A DNA stretch of 21,787 nt from an uncultured Solirubrobacterales bacterium (lineage in GTDB: Bacteria; Actinomycetota; Thermoleophilia; Solirubrobacterales; Solirubrobacteraceae): NCBI GenBank assembly GCA_903830015.1, contig CAIKSH010000072.1:1-21787 (forward strand). The letters run 5' to 3'. Within the stretch, counting starts at the first letter, position 1; each line of letters begins with the position of its first letter. The translations under genes and the position numbers were made by a program. The notes under the pieces were generated by a model, which was not told the origin of the DNA, did no database searches, and worked only from the letters and a program-made list of their open reading frames with translations. This document shows, one piece after another, positions 6,475 through 12,314 of the stretch.

Positions 6475-7197
6475 ATGGCCGCACCCTCCGACACGCCGGT
6501 GGCGATCCTCTGTGGCGGCCGTGGCACTCGGCTCCACGGCGACGGGGCGGTGCTGGCCAAGCCGATGGTCGAGATCGGCGGGACGCCGATCGTCTGGCAC
6601 GTCGTGATGAGCTACTACGCGGCCGGCTTTCGCCGCTTCATCCTCCTGACCGGCTTCCTCGGCGACCAGGTCGCCGCCCTCGCCGAAGACGGCCCATGGC
6701 CCGGAGACGCATCGGTGCAGGCCGTGGACACCGGAGTGGACACGCCAACCGGCGGCCGGGTTGCCGCGCTCGAGCAGATCATCGCCGACGAGACGTTCTG
6801 TCTTACCTACGCCGACGGGCTTACCGACGCCGACCTCGGCGCTCTCCTGGCCGAGCACGAGAGCTCGGGTGCGGTCGTGACGCTCACGGTGGTACGCCCG
6901 CGCCTGCCGTTCGGAATCGTCGACGTCGCTACGGACGGGCTTGTCCGGGGCTTCTCCGAGAAGCCACAGGCATCGGAATGGGTCAACGGAGGATTCATGT
7001 GCGCCGGGCCAGGGCTCTTCGAAGCCCTCGACCGCAATGAGCCGCTCGAGGGGCGCCCGCTCGAGGAACTCGCCGCGGAGGGCAGAGTCCGTGCCAGCCG
7101 GCACGACGGGTTCTGGGCGTGTATGGACACCCACAAGGAGGCCTCGATGCTCAACGGGCTCTGGGAGAGCGGTGAGGCACCATGGCGCCGGTGGTAG
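6475..7197 (+). CDS. rfbF: Glucose-1-phosphate cytidylyltransferase-like nucleotidyltransferase
   Basis: A 240-residue sugar-1-phosphate nucleotidyltransferase. The Rossmann-type N terminus has AILCGGRGTRL (14-20) and K29 in LAKPMVEIGGTPIVWHV. Metal-binding D114 lies in CLTYADGLTD. Several stretches match RfbF rather than generic nucleotidyltransferases: VDTGVDTPTGGRV, FGIVDVA, FSEKPQ then WVNGGFM, RPLEELAAEGRV, and the C-terminal HDGFWACMDT with GEAPWRRW. RfbF makes CDP-glucose from glucose-1-phosphate and CTP, the first step to CDP-linked deoxy sugars. The R/P before the catalytic KPM is replaced by L-A, and the protein is slightly shorter than typical, so substrate choice could differ. The start at 6475 gives the expected N terminus; an in-frame ATG at 6376 would run into the divergent mutase gene. 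It overlaps the next gene by 16 bases. Confidence 0.82.
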   Translation: MAAPSDTPVAILCGGRGTRLHGDGAVLAKPMVEIGGTPIVWHVVMSYYAAGFRRFILLTGFLGDQVAALAEDGPWPGDASVQAVDTGVDTPTGGRVAALEQIIADETFCLTYADGLTDADLGALLAEHESSGAVVTLTVVRPRLPFGIVDVATDGLVRGFSEKPQASEWVNGGFMCAGPGLFEALDRNEPLEGRPLEELAAEGRVRASRHDGFWACMDTHKEASMLNGLWESGEAPWRRW

Positions 7198-8186
7198 GTC
7201 CTCCGTACGGCTCGTCGGTCTCCGGCCGCAAGGTCTTCCTGACCGGGGCGAACGGCTTGCTGGGGTCCTGGCTTGCCGGGCGCCTGCTCGACCTGGGTGC
7301 TGAGCTCACCGTCCTGCGGCGGGAGCCCCAGCCGACCAGCGCCCTGGCCCTGAGCGGCAACGAGGATCGCTGCCGTGTGGTCGATGGCGACCTCCTGGAT
7401 GCGAGGCTGCTGGAGGAGGTCCTGGGCGATGGCTTCGACGTGGCCATCCACCTCGCCGCGCAGGCGATCGTAGGCGTGGCCCGCCAGTCGCCCCGGTCCA
7501 CCTTTGAGGTAAACGTCGCCGGCACCTGGAACGTGCTGGAAGGAGCCCGGCTCGGCGGAGTGGGACGCGTCGTCGTGGCCTCCTCGGACAAGGCCTACGG
7601 CCCGAGCGAGGTCCTGCCGTACACCGAAGACCTCCCGCTGCGCGCGCAGTTTCCCTATGACGCATCGAAGGCCGCCGCCGACATGATCGCCCGCTCCTAC
7701 TGGAACACGTATCGGCTCCCGGTGGCCGTCACCCGCCTGGCCAACCTCTACGGAGGGGGTGACCAGAATGCCTCCCGGCTGGTCCCCGAGGCCATGGCGG
7801 CCGTCCTGGAAGGCCGCCGCCCGGTGGTCCGGTCGGACGGCTCTCCGGAGCGTGACTACCTCTACGCCGAGGACGCGGCCGACGCCTATCTCGCGGTACT
7901 CGACCTGCTGGAGGCCGGCGAGGGGGCCGGCGAAGCGTTCAACGCCGGCAGCGGGGTGCCGCGGCGGGCGATCGACGTCGTGACCGAGATACTTCGCGTC
8001 GCCGGCTCCGACCTCGAGCCCGAGGTTCAGGGGACCGGCGTACCCGAGGGCGAGATCGAGCGCCAGGTGATCGACTCCGCCCGGCTGGAAGCGGCGACTG
8101 GATGGAAGGCCGCAACCTCGCTCGAGGACGGGCTGGCCCGGACCCTGGACTGGTACCGGGATCACCCGGAGGCGCTCGCGGCCTGA
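7182..8186 (+). CDS. Extended SDR sugar-nucleotide dehydratase/epimerase, probable CDP-glucose 4,6-dehydratase
   Basis: A 334-residue extended short-chain dehydrogenase. It has the NAD(P)-binding G22-x-x-G25-x-x-G28 motif (VFLTGANGLLGSWL), HLAAQAIVGVARQSP, the NVAGTWNVLEGAR helix, S135 in SSDKAYG, and the catalytic pair Y159/K163 in PYDASKAAAD, followed by TRLANLYGGGDQN and RLVPEAM. The GSWL loop, SDK and GGGD-R-L-x-P-E patterns resemble CDP-glucose 4,6-dehydratase (RfbG), and the RfbF-like gene just upstream supports that role. Other NDP-sugar dehydratases and epimerases share most of these motifs, so the exact reaction is inference. The ATG at 7182 lies inside the preceding gene with GGTGAGG just upstream, giving coupled translation. 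The first 14 residues are an extension before the Rossmann fold. Confidence 0.82.
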   Translation: MAPVVGPPYGSSVSGRKVFLTGANGLLGSWLAGRLLDLGAELTVLRREPQPTSALALSGNEDRCRVVDGDLLDARLLEEVLGDGFDVAIHLAAQAIVGVARQSPRSTFEVNVAGTWNVLEGARLGGVGRVVVASSDKAYGPSEVLPYTEDLPLRAQFPYDASKAAADMIARSYWNTYRLPVAVTRLANLYGGGDQNASRLVPEAMAAVLEGRRPVVRSDGSPERDYLYAEDAADAYLAVLDLLEAGEGAGEAFNAGSGVPRRAIDVVTEILRVAGSDLEPEVQGTGVPEGEIERQVIDSARLEAATGWKAATSLEDGLARTLDWYRDHPEALAA

Positions 8187-8208
8187 GGGGCCCTCGACGA
8201 CGGGTTAA

Positions 8209-8214
8209 TAAGAT
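8209..8214 (+). promoter_or_regulatory. -10-like element of yebC
   Basis: TAAGAT, eight bases before the yebC ATG, inside an AT-rich patch (GTTAATAAGATC) that stands out in this GC-rich window. It starts the yebC-TetR unit and again suggests a leaderless transcript. Confidence 0.55.
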
Positions 8215-8222
8215 CTCGCCCC

Positions 8223-8972
8223 ATGGCCGGCCATTCCAAGTGGGCGAGCATCAAGCACAAGAAGGCGGTCGTCGACTCGCGCCGCGGAAAGCTGTTCACC
8301 AAGCTCGGCCGCGCGATCACCGTCGCCGCGCGTGAGGGCGGTGGAGACCCGGACGGCAACCCATCGCTGGCGCTGGCGATCCAGAAGGCGCGCGACGCCT
8401 CAATGCCCAAGGACAACATTGAGCGCGCGATCGCCCGCGGCACCGGCGAGGGCGCCGACGCCGACGCGATCGAGGCCGTCACCTACGAGGGTTACGGGCC
8501 CGGAGGGGTCGCGCTCCTGATCGAGGCCCTTACCGACAACCGCAACCGGACGGGAGCCGAGGTCCGTCACGCCCTCACCAAGCACGGGGGCAGCCTCGGG
8601 GAGCCGGGCTCGGTGGCCTACCTCTTCGATCAGTGCGGGCTGATCAGCGTCGACGCCGACCGTCACTCCGAGGATGAGCTGCTGGTGGCCATCGACGCCG
8701 GCGCCACCGAGATCGACACCGACGAAGACTGCTTCGAGATCCTCACCGCCCCGGCCGACCTTGGAGCGGTGCGCGGGGCACTGGAGGAGGCCGGAATCGG
8801 TTTCGAGAGCGCCGAGCTGGTGCAGCGGCCCACCGTCCGCGTCGAGCTCGACGCCGGGGAGGCGGCCACCCTGATGCGGCTGATCGACGCGCTCGAAGAG
8901 AACGACGACGTCGGCGAGGTCCACGCCAACTTCGACATCGACGCCGAAGTGATGGAGAAGATCGCCGGATGA
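8223..8972 (+). CDS. yebC: YebC/TACO1-family protein
   Basis: A 249-residue protein of normal family length. It opens with the hallmark MAGHSKWASIKHKKAVVDSR, followed by GKLFTKLGRAITVAAREGG, MPKDNIERAIARGTGEG and YEGYGPGGVALLIEALTDNR, then the acidic C-terminal domains (GSVAYLFDQCGLI). YebC-family proteins have been described both as DNA-binding regulators and as ribosome-associated factors that help translation of proline-rich stretches; sequence alone does not separate these. It sits close upstream of ruvC, a very common arrangement, here with a TetR gene wedged between. The ATG follows TAAGAT by eight bases. Confidence 0.97.
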   Translation: MAGHSKWASIKHKKAVVDSRRGKLFTKLGRAITVAAREGGGDPDGNPSLALAIQKARDASMPKDNIERAIARGTGEGADADAIEAVTYEGYGPGGVALLIEALTDNRNRTGAEVRHALTKHGGSLGEPGSVAYLFDQCGLISVDADRHSEDELLVAIDAGATEIDTDEDCFEILTAPADLGAVRGALEEAGIGFESAELVQRPTVRVELDAGEAATLMRLIDALEENDDVGEVHANFDIDAEVMEKIAG

Positions 8973-9625
8973 GTGAGGGGAGCGCGCCGCCGCGCCGGAG
9001 AATGAGTGCTTCGGCCCGGCGCGACACTCTCCTGGACTCCGCGGCAGAGGTCTTCGCGCGCTCGGGCTACAACGGCGCGTCGCTCGAGGAGATCGCCTCC
9101 TGCGCCGGCGTCTCCAAGGCCCTCATCTACGAGCACTTCGACTCCAAGCGCGAGCTCCACATCGAGCTCGTAAACCGCCAGGCCGCCGAGGTCTTCCGCC
9201 GGCTGGAAGAGGCGGCGCAGAGCGGCAGTACCGGCGAGGAGCGTCTGCGCCGCGGCGTCGACGCCTTCCTCTCGTACGTCGAAGAGAACCGCGACGCATG
9301 GCGGGCGGCCTTCCGCGATGCCACCGACGCCGAGACCGCCGAGGCGATCGCCGGGGTCCAGGCCCAGTCGGTCGCGGTGATCGCCGGGCTCATGGCCGGG
9401 GATCCGGACCGGCGCCAGCGCCCGTCGGGGCGGGCCGAATCGCAGGCCCTATTCCTGGAGCTTCACGCCCAGCTTCTGGCCGGAGCCGTCCAGGCGGTAG
9501 CCAACTGGTGGTACGACCATCCCGAGGTTCCCCGGACCGCGGTTACCGACCGGGTCATGGAGTTCTGCTGGATCGGCCTCGAGCGGGCCAGCGACGGCGT
9601 CGTCGCCTCTCCCAAGCGCCGGTAG
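8969..9625 (+). CDS. TetR/AcrR-family transcriptional regulator
   Basis: A 218-residue protein. The N-terminal HTH (residues about 17-65) is clear: RRDTLLDSAAEVFARSGYNG, then SLEEIASCAGVSKALIYEHF and DSKRELHIELV, the classic TetR helix-turn-helix with the Y-x-H-F hinge. The all-helical C-terminal half (YVEENRDAWRAAFRD, LFLELHAQLLAGAVQAVANW) should bind a small-molecule ligand that cannot be predicted. The ATG at 8969 overlaps the yebC stop as ATGA, so it is translated with YebC. No matching palindrome was seen in front of yebC itself. The inverted repeat at 148-169 is the best TetR-type site in the window, but a connection is speculative. Confidence 0.92.
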   Translation: MSEGSAPPRRRMSASARRDTLLDSAAEVFARSGYNGASLEEIASCAGVSKALIYEHFDSKRELHIELVNRQAAEVFRRLEEAAQSGSTGEERLRRGVDAFLSYVEENRDAWRAAFRDATDAETAEAIAGVQAQSVAVIAGLMAGDPDRRQRPSGRAESQALFLELHAQLLAGAVQAVANWWYDHPEVPRTAVTDRVMEFCWIGLERASDGVVASPKRR

Positions 9626-9668
9626 CCGGAGCGCGCCCGGCAATCCGGGAGGCATCCGGCCCGGGGCG

Positions 9669-9674
9669 CAGAAT
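9669..9674 (+). promoter_or_regulatory. Possible -10-like element of ruvC
   Basis: CAGAAT, nine bases before the ruvC ATG, in a 58-base gap after the TetR gene. It fits the TAnnnT pattern less well than other promoters here because the first base is C. ruvC could also be transcribed from the yebC unit. Confidence 0.3.
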
Positions 9675-9683
9675 CCCTTCCCG

Positions 9684-10205
9684 ATGATCGTTATCGGGAT
9701 CGACCCCGGGGTGGCCAACACCGGGTACGGAGTCGTGCGCCGCCGCGGCGGCCGGCTTGCCGCGCTCGACGGAGGCGTCATCGAAACCCGTCCCGAACGA
9801 TCGCCCGAGCGCCGGCTGGCCGACATCTTTGCCGCCGTGGACGAGCTTGTCGTCCGTCACTCGCCCGACGCCTTTGCCCTCGAGGCCCTCTACTTCGGCC
9901 AGAACGTCAGGTCGGCGTTCTCGGTCGGGCAGGCGCGGGGGGTGGTCATGCTCGCCGCCGGCCGCCACGGGCTGGAGTGCCACGACTACACGCCTCAGCA
10001 GGTCAAGGGAGCCGTCTGCGGCTCGGGGCGCGCTCCCAAGGAGCAGGTGATCCGGATGGTCCAGTCGCTGCTCTCGCTGCCCGACCCGCCGACCCCGGAC
10101 CACGCGGCCGACGCGCTGGCGGTGGCGATCTGCCACGCCAACCACGCCCCGAGGCGCAGCGCCGAGATCCGCGCCGCCCGCCTCAACCCCAGGACAACGG
10201 CGTGA
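9684..10205 (+). CDS. ruvC: Holliday junction endonuclease RuvC
   Basis: A 173-residue crossover-junction endonuclease, normal length. RuvC cuts Holliday junctions brought to it by RuvAB during homologous recombination. The RNase H-like fold is marked by VIGIDPGVANTGYGVV with D7, E67 in FALEALYF, and the C-terminal DHAADALAVAICH with H140 and D143, the four metal-binding acids/His in canonical spacing. The DNA-contact segment YFGQNVRSAFSVGQARG and the YTPQQVKGAVCGSGRA loop are present. The stop overlaps the ruvA start as GTGA. Confidence 0.97.
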   Translation: MIVIGIDPGVANTGYGVVRRRGGRLAALDGGVIETRPERSPERRLADIFAAVDELVVRHSPDAFALEALYFGQNVRSAFSVGQARGVVMLAAGRHGLECHDYTPQQVKGAVCGSGRAPKEQVIRMVQSLLSLPDPPTPDHAADALAVAICHANHAPRRSAEIRAARLNPRTTA

Positions 10206-10786
10206 TCGCCTTCGTCTCCGGCGAGCTGGCCTGGCGTTCGGACGAGGAGGTGGTGATCCTTACCGCGGGGGGTGTCGGGTACCGCCTGGCCGTCTCCTCC
10301 CAGACTCTCGCTTCCCTGCCGGCGATCGGCGGCGAAGCCTCACTGCAGGCGCACCTGGTGAGCCGGGACGACTCGATCGAGCTGTTCGGGTTTGCCTCCG
10401 AGCCCGAGCGGGAGCTCTTCATGATGCTTCTCGGCGTCCAGGGAGTCGGCCCCAAGCTTGCCCTTGCCGTCCTGGGAGGAGGAAGCGCGCGTGAGCTGAC
10501 CGCGGCGCTTGCCGCCGGCGACCGTGCCCGGCTCCAGGCCGTGCCCGGGGTCGGCAAGCGGACCGCCGAGCGGATCGTCATGGAGCTGCGGGAGAAGGTC
10601 GGCGGGCTCGAGGGGGCCGACGACGAGATAACGGTAAGCCGTTCTTCCGACCCGCGGCTGATCGCCCGGGACGGCCTCGTAGAGCTCGGGTTCAGCATCC
10701 AGGAGGCCGACTCGCTCACCGGCGGCGCCGACGGCAGCAGCGCCGAGGAGATTCTCCAGAACGCGCTGCGGGCGGCCAAGAGCTGA
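10202..10786 (+). CDS. ruvA: Holliday junction DNA helicase subunit RuvA
   Basis: A 194-residue protein that forms the tetrameric junction-binding core of the RuvAB branch-migration motor. Domain I is an OB fold (MIAFVSGELAWRSDEEVVIL, GVGYRLAVS). Domain II has two helix-hairpin-helix motifs, LLGVQGVGPKLALAVL and LQAVPGVGKRTAERIV. Domain III at the C terminus (LIARDGLVELGFSIQEAD) contacts RuvB. The GTG start at 10202 overlaps the ruvC TGA and gives the family N terminus; a longer in-frame extension upstream is a shadow over ruvC. The TGA shares one base with the ruvB ATG. Confidence 0.96.
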   Translation: MIAFVSGELAWRSDEEVVILTAGGVGYRLAVSSQTLASLPAIGGEASLQAHLVSRDDSIELFGFASEPERELFMMLLGVQGVGPKLALAVLGGGSARELTAALAAGDRARLQAVPGVGKRTAERIVMELREKVGGLEGADDEITVSRSSDPRLIARDGLVELGFSIQEADSLTGGADGSSAEEILQNALRAAKS

Positions 10787-11814
10787 TGGAGGAGCCGGAG
10801 GAGCCCCCGCGGATCCAGACGCCCGGCGTGCTGGTGGACGAGGAGGAGGTCGAGCTGACCCTCCGGCCGGCAACGCTGGACGAGTTCGTCGGCCAGGAGG
10901 TCGTCCGGGACCAGCTCGCGGTGGCCCTCGAGGCGGCACGAGGCCGCAGCGAGCCTCTCGAACACGTGCTGCTTGCCGGGCCGCCCGGCCTCGGGAAGAC
11001 CTCCCTGGCGCAGATCGTCGCGCGCGAGCTTGGCGCCCCGTTCGTCCAGTCGGCCGGGCCGGCGCTGGAGAAGAAAGGGGATATCGCATCGCTGCTCACG
11101 GCCCTGGAGCCCGGCTCGGTCTTCTTCGTCGACGAGATCCACCGGCTCAACCGTGCCATCGAGGAGACCTTCTACCCGGCGATGGAGGACCGACGGCTCC
11201 CCATCACCATCGGCCAGGGGCCCGGAGCGCGCGTGGTGACGCTCGAGCTGCCGCCGTTCACCATGATCGGGGCGACCACCCGCGCCGGACTGCTTTCCAC
11301 GCCGCTGCGAGACCGGTTCGGGCTGCAGTACCGGCTCGAAAGCTACGAGCCGGGCGAGCTGGCGGCGATCGTCACCCGCTCGGCGGCGATCCTCGAGATC
11401 GAGCTCGAGCCGACCGGGGCCGAGGTGATCGCTTCGCGCAGCCGGGGTACGCCGCGCGTGGCCAACCGCCTGCTGCGGCGCGTACGCGACTGGGCGCAGG
11501 TTCGGGGGTCGGGTGAGATCGACGCCGACGCGGCGAACGCAGCCCTGGAGATGCTCCACGTCGACGAGCTGGGCCTCGACCGGCTCGACCGCGAGATCCT
11601 CGGCGCGCTCTGCTCGGACTTCGCCGGACGGCCGGTGGGACTCTCGACGCTGTCGGTGGCGGTAGGGGAGGAACCGACCACCATCGAGGAGGTCTATGAG
11701 CCCTACCTGCTGCAGTGCGGCCTGCTCGCGCGCACGCCAAGGGGCCGGGTAGCGACCGATCGGGCCTACGAGCACATGGGCCTCGAGCCACCCGGCGACC
11801 GCTCCCTGTTCTGA
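10786..11814 (+). CDS. ruvB: Holliday junction branch-migration ATPase RuvB
   Basis: A 342-residue AAA+ ATPase, normal length. Hexameric RuvB rings pump DNA through RuvA-bound junctions. It has Walker A GPPGLGKTS (65-73), Walker B FFVDEIHRLN, sensor 1 GATTRAGLL, the arginine finger in PLRDRFGLQYRLE, and the C-terminal winged helix (LSTLSVAVGEEPTTIEEVYEPYL split by the usual loops, then YLLQCGLLARTPRGR). A short acidic lead (MEEPEEPPRIQ) precedes the family core. The ATG overlaps the ruvA stop as TGATG. It is the last gene of the ruvCAB run; the next gene begins 35 bases downstream. Confidence 0.97.
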   Translation: MEEPEEPPRIQTPGVLVDEEEVELTLRPATLDEFVGQEVVRDQLAVALEAARGRSEPLEHVLLAGPPGLGKTSLAQIVARELGAPFVQSAGPALEKKGDIASLLTALEPGSVFFVDEIHRLNRAIEETFYPAMEDRRLPITIGQGPGARVVTLELPPFTMIGATTRAGLLSTPLRDRFGLQYRLESYEPGELAAIVTRSAAILEIELEPTGAEVIASRSRGTPRVANRLLRRVRDWAQVRGSGEIDADAANAALEMLHVDELGLDRLDREILGALCSDFAGRPVGLSTLSVAVGEEPTTIEEVYEPYLLQCGLLARTPRGRVATDRAYEHMGLEPPGDRSLF

Positions 11815-11831
11815 GCCCAATCCCATGGCCC

Positions 11832-11837
11832 TACCCT
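11832..11837 (+). promoter_or_regulatory. Possible -10-like element of the zinc-ribbon/PAS gene
   Basis: TACCCT, twelve bases before the ATG at 11850, in the 35-base gap after ruvB. The spacing would leave a leader of a few bases only. This is weaker than the other promoter calls because read-through from ruvB would serve equally well. Confidence 0.3.
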
Positions 11838-11849
11838 GTGTGGCCGGCC

Positions 11850-12302
11850 ATGGCGCACCACTTCATCTGCCCTAACTGCGGAAACCGATCGGCGGCCACC
11901 GACCGCAACGCCGGCTTCCGCACGGAGCCGAAGGGCTGTAGCGAGTGCGGGTTCGGCTTCCTCTTCGAACTGCTCGACGACTACTACCCGGCCCCCGACG
12001 CGGCGTTTTTCGTCTGCGACCGCGGCGGACGGGTCCTGGCCTGCGGTCGCGGGGCCTTCGAGCTCACCGGCCTGGATGACGAGCGGGTGATCGGGCGCCC
12101 GGTGGCCGACGTGCTCGGCCTGAATTTCGAGGGCGAGCAGGCCGACCCGGTCGACACGGTGCTCGAGTGGGGCGTACGGGCCCTCGACCGCCCGGTCGAG
12201 GTCCGCGCCGAGAACGACCTGCCGGCACGGGCGACCGCCGACCTCTTTCCTGCCTATGACGACGACGGTGGACTGCTGCTCGTCCTCACTCCCGACAAGT
12301 AG
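11850..12302 (+). CDS. Zinc-ribbon + PAS-domain protein
   Basis: A 150-residue soluble protein. The N terminus holds a probable treble-clef or ribbon zinc site, C7-x2-C10 (FICPNCGNRS) and C30-x2-C33 (GCSECGFGF). From about residue 46 it reads as one PAS domain: APDAAFFVCDRGGRVLACGR, AFELTGLDDERVIGRPVADVL, and a closing beta strand LFPAYDDDGGLLLVLTP. PAS domains bind haem, flavin or small ligands, or mediate partner binding; there is no kinase, cyclase or DNA-binding output domain here. It occupies the place before secD where yajC often lies but has no membrane span and is not YajC. The ATG at 11850 is chosen because the CxxC pair follows directly; the open frame upstream overlaps ruvB. The function is unknown; a redox or ligand-sensing adaptor is a guess. 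Confidence 0.75.
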   Translation: MAHHFICPNCGNRSAATDRNAGFRTEPKGCSECGFGFLFELLDDYYPAPDAAFFVCDRGGRVLACGRGAFELTGLDDERVIGRPVADVLGLNFEGEQADPVDTVLEWGVRALDRPVEVRAENDLPARATADLFPAYDDDGGLLLVLTPDK

Positions 12303-12305
12303 GCT
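12300..12305 (+). promoter_or_regulatory. -10-like element of secDF
   Basis: TAGGCT, whose TAG is also the stop codon of the preceding gene, nine bases before the secDF ATG. It begins the same 11-base string found before the phosphohexomutase gene. No Shine-Dalgarno sequence follows. Confidence 0.4.
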
Positions 12306-12314
12306 GGGCGGCCG

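Noticed and set aside
9626..9683. Inverted-repeat-like C/G-rich sequence between the TetR gene and ruvC
   Set aside because: The best stem (CCCGG/CCGGG) is five pairs and has no T-run; I could not separate it from background.
11715..11849. An earlier start for the zinc-ribbon/PAS protein inside ruvB
   Set aside because: The extra 45 residues are Arg/Pro-rich shadow sequence; the cysteine motif follows directly after the ATG at 11850.
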